Below, one piece after another: positions 6,376-11,932 of a DNA stretch of 11,932 nt (position 1 is the stretch's first letter; the number at the start of each line of letters is the position of its first letter). Below the pieces are notes generated by a model that ran no database searches, was not told where the DNA came from, and saw only the letters and a program-made list of their open reading frames with translations. Both the position numbers and the translations under genes were made by a program. Where the stretch lies: contig RXIJ01000076.1 in assembly GCA_004212095.1 (NCBI GenBank), forward strand, positions 1-11,932, given 5' to 3'. This DNA comes from Methanosarcinales archaeon (lineage in GTDB: Archaea > Halobacteriota > Methanosarcinia > Methanosarcinales > EX4572-44).

Positions 6376-7617
6376 TTATATGCCTGTGTGGTATCGAAGT
6401 ATTGCTGCAATTCCACCAAAGGCATTTAGTAGTTGCTCTCCCTCTTCAAAGTCTGCTGATATAAACACTACTTCTGTGCCCATTTGGTCGGCAATTAGAG
6501 AGAGTTCTTCCACCATATCAACAACCTGTGTTATTTTTGTTGCATTTTTGCATTTGTTGCATGGAGGTGTTTCTATGTCCAGTTTTCCCGGTTTTCTGGC
6601 GTATGTCTTTTTTTCCTCGTGTTCGCAGGACTCACAGACCATGGTAATTCTTACTTTTTTCAGATCCTCTGACAGAAGCAGTGTCTGGACTGCCCCCATT
6701 CCAAGGTTTTTTCGTACATGCTCTTCCCCGTATGTCGCAAATCCTTTATCTTTTACCAGCATTTTCATGAAGTTTTGCATGTATTGTTTTTCTTTTATAA
6801 CATCGAGTCCCTCGAGTATGTCCTGTGCATTTTCAAGCAGTTCATAGAGCCCGGACTCATCTGTGTACGATGTGTCGACAAGTCCAAGAATTTTTTGCTG
6901 CAATTCGTGGTGAAGATATTCTCCATGTTCGAATTCCTCTTTTGTGGGAGATGGCCCCCCTATGATAATACCTTCAAGATCATGGTGATCTACTGCCAGG
7001 AATACATTATTTGCCTTATCCCCGATGCGGGTATAAAACTCATTGATAGCTATCAGCCGCAGTTGTTGAAAACGATGTGCGCTCTGCCCGCCTTTTCGTT
7101 GCTTACCAGGAACATTTGATGTGAGGCTTGCCGATGCTTCGATGCGTTTGCCATACAAGATCCCTATATTTGCCTCTCGCCTGTCAAGTACAATTAATCC
7201 ATAGCTCCTCTTATCTTCCAGCATTTCTTCAAGCGTCTGCAGGTAGAACTCTGAATCGCAGTGATATTTATAGGAAATAAATGGTTCTGGCGGTTCAATT
7301 ATTGTTGTTTGCATGTCTGTTTTGTCTGCCCCGATATCTATCGCCCCTGTAAATATGACAAAGCCGTTTTCTGGTGCTCTTTGTATATATTTGAGTCTTG
7401 AGAGTAGAGAATCAATAGCACTTCGCACGTTTCCGCGTGTGAGGCGTGATTTAATATTACTTGCCTGTCCATATTCATCTCTGAGCTGTGATGTTACATC
7501 TGAAATCTGTTTGTCGTGTGGTATGTAAAGAGAAATCAGTTCTGTTCCCCTACCATGTTTCGCTCTTAATTCTTCGAGTTGTTTTTTAAATTCGTATTTT
7601 TTGTAAGCATCTACCAT
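6376..7617 (-). CDS. prf1: Peptide chain release factor aRF1
   Basis: Recognises all three stop codons in the ribosomal A site and triggers peptidyl-tRNA hydrolysis. It has 413 residues from ATG 7617. Stop-codon recognition uses NIKS (54-57) and the YxCxxxF motif as YHCDSEF (118-124). The peptide-release GGQ is at 176-178 inside GKQRKGGQSAHRFQQLRL. Domain 3 carries the archaeal zinc ribbon with Cys328, Cys331, Cys353 and Cys356, and the protein ends in the conserved GGIAAILRYHTGI. Start: the frame also allows a GTG three codons earlier (7626), but GTGAT at 7622-7626 reads as the Shine-Dalgarno for ATG 7617 with 4-nt spacing. It leads an operon with the DUF99 gene. All hallmarks are intact. 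Confidence 0.96.
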   Translation of the reverse strand: MVDAYKKYEFKKQLEELRAKHGRGTELISLYIPHDKQISDVTSQLRDEYGQASNIKSRLTRGNVRSAIDSLLSRLKYIQRAPENGFVIFTGAIDIGADKTDMQTTIIEPPEPFISYKYHCDSEFYLQTLEEMLEDKRSYGLIVLDRREANIGILYGKRIEASASLTSNVPGKQRKGGQSAHRFQQLRLIAINEFYTRIGDKANNVFLAVDHHDLEGIIIGGPSPTKEEFEHGEYLHHELQQKILGLVDTSYTDESGLYELLENAQDILEGLDVIKEKQYMQNFMKMLVKDKGFATYGEEHVRKNLGMGAVQTLLLSEDLKKVRITMVCESCEHEEKKTYARKPGKLDIETPPCNKCKNATKITQVVDMVEELSLIADQMGTEVVFISADFEEGEQLLNAFGGIAAILRYHTGI

Positions 7618-7700
7618 ATATATCACTGTAAATTAAATAAACCTGATACATTACCTTCTGGTATCCGGATTCTGCTGCCAACTCGATTGAGACAAAACAT

Positions 7701-7885
7701 CTATATGCCATATTTTACAGAGTGTCCATCAGGATCGCTGATACCCATTATGTCAATATGTGAAGACCTTTGTTAAGTTTATCTATCAACTCCGGCTCTT
7801 TTGGATTCATCTCCGATTCCATTCCTTTCACATCATTGGCAATAAAATCAACACCCCAGGTCTGTAAAATTGATTCGAATAGTGG
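7701..7885 (-). pseudogene. VOC (glyoxalase/bleomycin-resistance-like) family remnant with frameshift
   Basis: Two minus-strand frames together resemble the C-terminal half of a VOC-fold protein. The segment from 7885 down to TAA at 7748-7750 includes TWGVDFIANDVKGMESEM and ELIDKLNKG. A different frame continues with IMGISDPDGHSVKYGI, ending at TAG 7701-7703. The DPDGH followed by a short strand is the usual VOC C-terminal motif, preceded in the family by a helix like MESEM...ELIDKL. A frameshift near 7750-7765 separates them, the N-terminal half is missing, and a TAG (7886-7888) precedes the first segment. Identification is by motif only and function is lost. Confidence 0.45.
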
Positions 7886-8056
7886 CTACAATTCAAATTT
7901 TTCACGATATATATAATTTTTGATTTTTTTGATTTTTTCGCAAAACGTTTTATCCTGCAGGTATAGGTCGGCAAGTTGCTCTTTTATCACCTCTGTTTTC
8001 AAGAGTAGCTTTTCCAGTTTCGATTTGAGTTGTGTTATTTGTTTATGCCCTTTGAT
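7886..8056 (-). pseudogene. Coiled-coil gene fragment without a start
   Basis: An open minus-strand stretch of 56 codons between TAA (8057-8059) and TAG (7886-7888). It encodes a Lys/Glu/Leu-rich segment (QLKSKLEKLLLKTEVIKEQL) with clear heptad character, then KIKKIKNYIYREKFEL. There is no ATG; only internal GTG/TTG codons. The composition looks coding, so it is probably the end of a decayed gene, but no family is recognised and chance cannot be excluded. Its lysine codons make the plus strand T-rich here (7890-7937). Confidence 0.35.
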
Positions 8057-8059
8057 TTA

Positions 8060-8294
8060 TTTTGGGTACCGAGGTGCCTGTGGAAGTCTACTAATGGCAA
8101 AAAAATCCAGGCAATCTCGACGCTATGGTTAGTTAAAATGTTCACAAGTCAGGTAAACTATTCACTGGGTATTCCCTAAAACTAGATTCATATCGCTGTT
8201 TTCTTGTGGAAATCTATGTAATCTCGTGCTTATTTTGAGCCAGATAAATCTAAAACCCACAACTTAATCTTATGGTTCGAGAAACATGTACCAT
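8060..8294. other. Non-coding stretch with two degenerate direct repeats
   Basis: No gene is recognisable on either strand. CCTGTGGAAGTCTACTAAT (8073-8091) and CTTGTGGAAATCTATGTAAT (8203-8222) are similar to each other, and both contain the TGGAA core of the ORB-like box at 8316, so they may be decayed copies of origin repeats. Short open runs on the plus strand give no recognised motif. Confidence 0.35.
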
Positions 8295-8296
8295 CT

Positions 8297-8308
8297 TTTT
8301 ATTTATAC
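8297..8308 (+). promoter_or_regulatory. TATA-like element upstream of orc1
   Basis: TTTTATTTATAC. A start ~25 nt downstream would fall inside the ORB-like box at 8316-8336, so an Orc1 protein bound there could repress its own promoter. It is also about 120 nt from the orc1 start codon. Confidence 0.35.
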
Positions 8309-8315
8309 AAACACC

Positions 8316-8336
8316 TCCAATGGAAATCAAGGGGTT
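8316..8336 (+). promoter_or_regulatory. Origin recognition box (ORB)-like sequence
   Basis: TCCAATGGAAATCAAGGGG followed by TT. Archaeal ORBs have a short dyad of the form TCCAnTGGAAA followed by a G-run; both parts are present in the right order and spacing. Position ~93 nt upstream of an orc1/cdc6 gene is the classic arrangement for archaeal origins. Only one good copy is visible; origins normally have several, often inverted, so this may be a decayed or partial origin. A weak inverted candidate with an AGTGGAA core lies around 8370-8385 on the minus strand. Confidence 0.6.
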
Positions 8337-8416
8337 CTAAGCAACACCGTTAATAAGCATTGTTTCTATTCCACTTCTGTAAACAACAGGATAGTTGGTG
8401 TTTTTGGCATGTTCTT

Positions 8417-8421
8417 GAGGT
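8417..8421 (+). promoter_or_regulatory. Shine-Dalgarno of orc1
   Basis: GAGGT ends 7 nt before ATG 8429. It sits correctly for the authentic N-terminus rather than for the internal TTG at 8539, showing that the original start was 8429. Confidence 0.6.
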
Positions 8422-8428
8422 TCTTTAA

Positions 8429-9594
8429 ATGGCTGCGGTAAATAGTATATTCGAAAAATTTCTCTCCAATGTTCAAATCTTTGAAAACAGGGAAGTGTTG
8501 CGTCACACATATACTCCTAAACACCTGCGTCAAATGTTTTGATCTATGGCAAGACTGGAACCGGGAAAACAGCTGTGACAAAATATGTAGGAATGGAGCT
8601 TGAAAAAAGCGGCGAAATTTATGGGGTTCCTTGCTTTGTTATTTATATAAACTGTGAAATCGTTGACACACAGTACAGGCTGCTAGCGCATCTTGCAAGG
8701 CACTTTGACAAGCACATCCCAATGACTGGTTGGCCAACAGATCAGGTGTATAGTGAGTTTAAAGAAGCTCTTGATAGTGAAAAAGCAATCGTTATTGTCG
8801 TTCTGGATGAGATTGACAAGCTCGTTAAAAAAGGAGATGACGTATTATATAATCTTTCCCGGATAAACGGGGATCTGCATCAAACCCGCGTGGCTATTAT
8901 TGGAATCTCCAATGATTTAAATTTCACTGAGTTTTTAGATCCAAGAGTTAAAAGCTCGCTTGGAGAAGAGGAAATAATTTTTCCCCCTTACGATGCCAAA
9001 CAGATAAAAGATATCCTAAGTCAGCGTGCTATTGTGGCATTTAAGACAGGAGTTCTCGAAGAAAATGTCATACCACTGTGTGCTGCTTTTGCTGCACAGG
9101 AAAATGGTGATGCACGCCGTGCTCTTGATTTACTTCGGGTATCTGCTGAACTGGCAGAACGTGAAAAATCATCCACGATACGGGAAGAGCACGTGAGGGC
9201 AGCCCATGAAAAAATAGAACTTGATAGAGTTGCTGAAGTGGTGTGCACACTCCCAACCCAGTCAAAGCTTGTGCTACTTTCAGTATTGAAATTGGTCGAG
9301 AGTGGAGGAGATCGTTTCATTACTGGTCAAGTGTACCATACATATTGTCAGATGTGCTTACAGATCCAAATGGATGTCCTGACTCACCGTCGTATCACTG
9401 ATCTGATTTCAGAACTGGATATGCTTGGCATTATCAACGCGATAATTATAAGTAAAGGTAGATATGGTCGTACCAAGGAAATTTCTTTGAGTACCCCTCT
9501 TGAAAGTACTATGAAAACACTCTTCAATGATTACAGGCTGCAACCATTAATCAACTTCAAAGCACCTGCGGTAGCACAGACGAAATTTTATTAA
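8429..9594 (+). pseudogene. orc1: Orc1/Cdc6 replication initiator, frameshifted by a small deletion
   Basis: AAA+ origin-binding ATPase of the Orc1-1/Cdc6-1 type. From ATG 8429 the frame reads MAAVNSIFEKFLSN, then IFENREVLRHTYTPKHL, the standard N-terminus, and stops at TGA 8540-8542. The rest continues in another frame: TPASNVLIYGKTGTGKT (Walker A), then VLDEID (Walker B), GISND (sensor 1), LDPRVKSSLGEEEIIFPPY (initiator-specific region), GDARRALDLLR (sensor 2) and a C-terminal winged helix ending at 9594, all intact over ~350 codons. Compared with recalled homologues, ~20 residues between HL and TPASN (the PHREDQI...LAP region) are absent. Full-length translation is impossible; a TTG at 8539 could start a form beginning at Walker A, which lacks the N-terminal nucleotide-binding segment and is unlikely to be functional. 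An assembly error is the main alternative. Confidence 0.85.
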
Positions 9595-9602
9595 ATAGTT
9601 AA

Positions 9603-9608
9603 TTTTTT
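9603..9608 (+). terminator. Oligo-T terminator after orc1
   Basis: TTTTTT 9 nt past the orc1 stop, in the context TTAATTTTTT shared with the region after ftsZ. Confidence 0.4.
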
Positions 9609-9610
9609 AA

Positions 9611-9662
9611 ACGTATAGGAAATCATAAACGCAACAACATTCTATTGCTATTGAAATTCGAT
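9611..9662 (+). repeat. Dispersed ~52-bp repeat, copy B (downstream of orc1)
   Basis: Begins ACGTATAGGAAATCATAAAC and ends TTGAAATTCGAT. It is the partner of 5690-5742, in the same orientation. It runs directly into the palindrome array that follows. No coding sense is apparent. Confidence 0.65.
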
Positions 9663-9674
9663 GCATGACTTGCT

Positions 9675-9703
9675 GCACTCGATTGCTAACGCACTCGATT
9701 GCT
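9675..9703 (+). repeat. Direct repeat GCACTCGATTGCT, two copies
   Basis: Identical 13-mers at 9675-9687 and 9691-9703, 16 nt apart. Motifs related to the complement (AATCGAGA) recur at 9709-9716, 9768-9775 and 9828-9835, suggesting a decayed array of CTCGATTG/CAATCGAG hairpin units. Confidence 0.75.
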
Positions 9704-9714
9704 TCACAATCGAG
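9694..9714. repeat. Palindrome 4: CTCGATTG / CAATCGAG, 8-bp stem
   Basis: Perfect 8-bp arms around CTTCA. It is the only hairpin in the array with a 5-nt apex, and it shares its 5' arm with the direct repeat at 9675-9703. Confidence 0.8.
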
Positions 9715-9738
9715 AACTAAAAGCTACCTGTTATTTTT

Positions 9739-9757
9739 TACACAACGAAGTTGTGTA
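9739..9757. repeat. Palindrome 5: TACACAAC-GAA-GTTGTGTA
   Basis: Perfect 8-bp stem with GAA loop. Its core ACAACGAAGTTGT is identical to that of palindrome 1, 8.7 kb away, and it follows a T-run. Confidence 0.88.
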
Positions 9758-9837
9758 GTGCTTGCGTAATCGAGAATCAGAGGTTGTCGATAATTCTACG
9801 AAAGCGAAGTTATGCAATGTTTCTCGCAATCGAGAGT

Positions 9838-9884
9838 TATTTCCACACATGAAGTGCGTGGTTCTTCACAACGGAGTTGTGCAG
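9838..9884 (-). repeat. Composite two-palindrome element, inverted copy of 1005-1051
   Basis: Read on the minus strand, 37 of 47 bases equal 1005-1051, and six of the ten differences are in the two loop triplets. It contains two hairpins. One is at 9843-9861 (apex TGAAG, one mismatch and a T-G pair). The other is at 9864-9884, CTTCACAAC-GGA-GTTGTGCAG with one mismatch. The spacers AGAACC and GGAAATA are shared exactly with the other copy. TTTTT follows at 9885-9889, overlapping the end of the signal peptidase gene. Confidence 0.85.
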
Positions 9885-9888
9885 TTTT

Positions 9889-10464
9889 TCATAAATTTGG
9901 TAGGGGTAGCACTGAATGAGCAAGGAGGGGTAGATACCCAATATAAGGAATGCGACAGACTGCAATTCCTACAACCCACTCTTTTTTTACAGGTGTGAGA
10001 TAACAGATGTTCCTCTCCTGATCATAGTATCGATTGGTTAGCCTGTTATCCCCTTTTGTGATATAGCCGTCGTGGGGTGCAGTAGGTCCAGTTTCCCACA
10101 TAGGTTCACCCTTTTTAACAAAGTACATGGCTCGGTGAATGATAGGCGTTATATCAGCACGCCCGTTTTTTTTATATAGAATGACATTTCCGTAGTTGTT
10201 AAAGGAATTGTAACCCTTCTCCTTTCCATCCATGTATGTGATAATTTCCCCACGATTCAGAGTTTTTATAAAAATAATATCTCCAACTTCCATATTAGGC
10301 TCCATGCTGCCTGATTCCACTGCTACCATTGGATGATAAGTTCCAAATACGACCTTGGATGCAGATGTAAACACGATAAGAATAAACACCACAAAAATTA
10401 GATCGTTTGCAAGCCTGACCCAATAGTTATCACTTTTTCTAAATTTTTTTATTGCATCTTTCAT
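9889..10464 (-). CDS. Signal peptidase I (archaeal/Sec11 type)
   Basis: Membrane-bound serine protease that removes signal peptides from exported proteins such as the beta-helix protein at the left edge. It has 191 residues. One N-terminal membrane helix (~19-40) is followed by the catalytic-serine box VESGSMEPNM (Ser53). IIHRAM supplies His110, which replaces the bacterial Lys and marks the Sec11/archaeal type. ITKGDNRLTN supplies Asp139. A second hydrophobic stretch near the C-terminus (~164-187) may be another membrane anchor. AAAGG lies ~9 nt ahead of the ATG. It converges on the orc1 pseudogene. The last codons border the inverted palindrome element, so the original C-terminus may have been altered by that insertion; the family core is complete. 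Confidence 0.92.
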   Translation of the reverse strand: MKDAIKKFRKSDNYWVRLANDLIFVVFILIVFTSASKVVFGTYHPMVAVESGSMEPNMEVGDIIFIKTLNRGEIITYMDGKEKGYNSFNNYGNVILYKKNGRADITPIIHRAMYFVKKGEPMWETGPTAPHDGYITKGDNRLTNRYYDQERNICYLTPVKKEWVVGIAVCRIPYIGYLPLLAHSVLPLPNL

Positions 10465-10510
10465 TTAAAAACCTTTTGTGTTGTTGCATAACAATAAAAC
10501 CAGTCATTGG

Positions 10511-10619
10511 CGCCGAGGTTGGGATTTGAACCCAAGCATCCCGCAAGGGACAGCAGGTCTCGAGCCTGCCGCGTTTAGACTCCTATTTTTATTGGATTAG
10601 TCCGCTCTGCCACCTCGGC
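10511..10619 (-). tRNA. tRNA-Ser(CGA) with probable D-loop intron
   Basis: Acceptor arms GCCGAGG and CCTCGGC pair fully, with discriminator G (10511) and a genomically encoded CCA just beyond (10508-10510). The anticodon stem GCAGG/CCTGC encloses loop CTCGAGA, giving anticodon CGA (serine, codon UCG). The long variable arm (TCCC-TTGC-GGGA) confirms a class II tRNA. The T-arm TTGGG-TTCAAAT-CCCAA is normal. At 109 nt it is too long; removing 22-23 nt from the D-loop gives ~86 nt, the usual length. After removal the D-loop reads GAGCGGACTAACGC. Serine identity is secure; whether the insertion is spliced is inference. Confidence 0.93.
10575..10597 (-). other. Putative 23-nt tRNA intron with bulge-helix-bulge-like fold
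   Basis: In transcript order the precursor has GGAC (exon), UAA bulge, UCC, a 10-nt AU loop, GGA, GUCU, AAA bulge, CGC (exon). GGAC pairs with GUCU as a 4-bp central helix (one G-U), UCC pairs with GGA as the inner helix, and there is a 3-nt bulge on each strand, as the archaeal splicing endonuclease requires. Cutting after the second base of each bulge frees 23 nt. The outer helix is weak, so this is a relaxed motif. A CUAA direct repeat at the borders leaves 22 nt as an alternative. Confidence 0.6.
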
Positions 10620-10645
10620 ACTGTGTTTTAGTGATACTGTGCGAA

Positions 10646-10654
10646 AAATTTAAG
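10646..10654 (-). promoter_or_regulatory. TATA-like box of tRNA-Ser
   Basis: Minus-strand CTTAAATTT centred ~31 nt upstream of the mature tRNA 5' end, a fitting distance for a short leader removed by RNase P. Confidence 0.4.
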
Positions 10655-10726
10655 TCATTTATGCTAAAATGTGCATGTTTCAATCGCTACAACTTTGTAC
10701 TGGTACATTAATGTATTGCTGCTAAG

Positions 10727-11863
10727 ATGAACTTTCGAACCAAACAATTTGTAAGAAGCAGATTCCAACATTATTATAAGACTCACAAGATATATCTTCC
10801 ACCAGGCTTCGATGTACGTGAATGGGGCTTTATCATGTTTGATGAACTCCCTGAAGTACGTATGCGCCGCCACAAAGCTTTCGGCTCAAGAGGAGAATTA
10901 AGTGACTATCTAAGCGGTATGGTCCCTTCTCATGCATATTATTCCACTGCCTATTATACGTATCCTGCTGCACGAAACATGAAGGAAAAGGGATGGCAGG
11001 GTGCTGATTTAATTTTTGATCTTGACTCTGACCATCTCAGAAAACAGGGTGCGGATTACGCGGAAATGCTTGAAAATGTCAAAACAGAAACCATAAAACT
11101 TATTCGTTTCCTGACAGAGGACTTTGGATTCGGGAGTGAGCATATCGAAGTGGTATTTTCCGGGGGCAGAGGTTATCATATTCATGTACGAGATCCATCT
11201 GTGCTCAAACTTGAAAGTGGTGCAAGGCGCGAGATTGTAGATTACCTTACAGGCACAGGGTTTGATTCTAAAAATGTTTTTAAAAGTAATTCAACATGGA
11301 GCGTGCGTGTCTCAGAAGAGTTGATTGATTATTTTTGCAAACTCAGGTTTTCAGTAGATAAAAACGAAGCACTCTTAAGCTTGCAGCAGTTCAATAATGT
11401 CGGTAAAAGGAGGAGTAGCAGAGTGATGGATACACTGTACGAATTTAATACGCGTGATGAACTTGAAACATATTTTCGTCGTGCTGGCTTTGAACAGCAC
11501 ATAGCGCTTAATGTAAAACAGGTTGCTGAGAGTATTACAAATACTGTTGGCGTTTCTTTGCTGAGTGGTGAGACTGACGAGCCTGTAACAACCGATATTA
11601 AACGATTAATTCGTCTTCCTTTGAGTCTTCATGGTGGCAGCGGGTTTACAGTAACCCCTGTAGCGATAGATGCTCTTGAATCATTTAATCCACTAATTGA
11701 TGCGGTTACGTTTGGAAACGACATGACCAGTGTTATTGGCATAAAACCATTTGAAATCCAGATGCACAACAATACGTACACAGTAGAACTTGGAACATCT
11801 GTTCTTCCCGAGCGTGCTGCAATATACGCAATGTGTCGAGGAGCCTGTGAGTATGGTGAATAG
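10727..11863 (+). CDS. priS: DNA primase small (catalytic) subunit
   Basis: Synthesises primers for DNA replication together with PriL, which is not in this window. It has 378 residues. The N-terminus includes REWGFIMF (31-38) and the conserved RMRRHKAF (45-52). The metal-binding catalytic motif DLIFDLDSDHL has Asp98 and Asp100. The nucleotide-binding motif SGGRGYHIHV is at 145-154. The third acidic position is in VTTDIKRLIRLPLSLHGGSG in the last third, followed by the usual C-terminal beta-rich end. Nothing like a strong Shine-Dalgarno precedes ATG 10727, but family N-termini fit it. The gene overlaps the following GINS gene by 11 nt, a translationally coupled replication operon. The stop is TAG. 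Confidence 0.95.
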   Translation: MNFRTKQFVRSRFQHYYKTHKIYLPPGFDVREWGFIMFDELPEVRMRRHKAFGSRGELSDYLSGMVPSHAYYSTAYYTYPAARNMKEKGWQGADLIFDLDSDHLRKQGADYAEMLENVKTETIKLIRFLTEDFGFGSEHIEVVFSGGRGYHIHVRDPSVLKLESGARREIVDYLTGTGFDSKNVFKSNSTWSVRVSEELIDYFCKLRFSVDKNEALLSLQQFNNVGKRRSSRVMDTLYEFNTRDELETYFRRAGFEQHIALNVKQVAESITNTVGVSLLSGETDEPVTTDIKRLIRLPLSLHGGSGFTVTPVAIDALESFNPLIDAVTFGNDMTSVIGIKPFEIQMHNNTYTVELGTSVLPERAAIYAMCRGACEYGE

Positions 11864-11932
11864 AAGAACGATTGATGATGCTGTTCGGATGGAAAAAGAA
11901 AATTCAAAACTATCTGCGTTGGATGATGATTT
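11853..11932 (+). CDS. GINS complex subunit, N-terminal fragment (3' end outside window)
   Basis: 26 codons are visible, beginning MVNRRTIDDAVRMEKENS and continuing to an LDDDF motif. The E...S.L..LDDDF pattern resembles the beginning of archaeal Gins51-type proteins, and priS-GINS adjacency is common in euryarchaea. GINS joins MCM and GAN/RecJ in the replicative helicase complex. Starts: ATG 11853 is chosen; an in-frame GTG at 11847 is closer to GAGG (11839-11842) and is an alternative. The assignment rests on a short stretch plus context. Confidence 0.6.
   Translation, partial: MVNRRTIDDAVRMEKENSKLSALDDD

Noticed and set aside
7890..7937. AT-rich stretch as a duplex unwinding element of the origin
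   Set aside because: The composition is explained by Lys-rich codons of the coiled-coil fragment on the minus strand, and it lies nearly 400 nt from the ORB-like box.
7748..8056. In-frame TAG at 7886-7888 as a pyrrolysine codon joining the coiled-coil and VOC-like segments
   Set aside because: pcm, cdrS, ftsZ and priS in this window all end with TAG, so amber is an ordinary stop here; the second segment is also frameshifted further on, fitting a pseudogene better.
8539..9594. Orc1 as an intact 351-residue gene starting at TTG 8539
   Set aside because: It would begin at Walker A without the N-terminal segment, while a correct N-terminus with Shine-Dalgarno exists upstream in another frame; the gene is broken rather than short.
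9663..9890. CRISPR array
   Set aside because: Repeated motifs are short, palindromic and irregularly spaced, without uniform repeats and unique spacers, and no cas gene is present.
9762..9998. 78-codon plus-strand frame through the palindrome array
   Set aside because: It runs across hairpin repeats and antisense to the signal peptidase gene, with no recognisable protein features.

Overview
The window reads as chromosomal DNA of a euryarchaeon related to the methanogens and methane-oxidisers (Methanosarcinales or a neighbouring, possibly ANME-like, lineage). The basis is a set of archaeal single-copy genes: an aRF1 release factor with a C-terminal zinc ribbon, FtsZ next to a CdrS-type ribbon-helix-helix gene, Orc1/Cdc6, the small primase subunit, a GINS subunit, an HVO_0476-family zinc-finger protein, a DUF99/endonuclease dU homologue and a Sec11-type signal peptidase. 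Family-level placement is inference from recalled sequences, not from a search.

Layout: (1) 2-991, the 3' part of a surface parallel beta-helix protein with nearly identical 69-bp tandem repeats and a C-terminal dockerin. (2) 1005-1091, three palindromes with GAA or GGA loops, the last merging into the Shine-Dalgarno of an AI-2E/PerM family membrane protein. (3) 2193-3442, an HVO_0476 zinc-finger gene and pcm. (4) On the minus strand, a 56-residue zinc-ribbon gene (3619-3789). (5) 4171-5631, a promoter with a palindrome, then a cdrS-like gene and ftsZ 2 nt apart. (6) On the minus strand, prf1 and a DUF99 gene 2 nt apart. (7) 7640-8430, gene remnants followed by a sequence closely resembling an archaeal origin recognition box. 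(8) An orc1/cdc6 gene broken near its start by a small frame-shifting deletion. (9) 9600-9890, a decayed array of short palindromes. (10) On the minus strand, a signal peptidase gene and a tRNA-Ser(CGA) with a probable intron in its D-loop. (11) priS overlapping the start of a GINS gene.

Functionally the window mixes DNA replication (orc1 with a candidate origin, priS, GINS), division (cdrS-ftsZ), translation termination (prf1), repair (pcm, DUF99) and cell-surface biology (beta-helix/dockerin protein, signal peptidase). No defence system, CRISPR array or intact transposase is visible.

The least expected signals are four. First, the palindrome array at 1005-1051 recurs in inverted orientation at 9838-9884, with spacers and arms conserved while the loop triplets stay GNA on the same strand. 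Second, the orc1 gene is disabled at a short repeated sequence just downstream of an ORB-like box. Third, a 22-23 nt insertion in the tRNA-Ser D-loop folds into a near bulge-helix-bulge motif. Fourth, a roughly 52-bp repeat lies downstream of both ftsZ and orc1.
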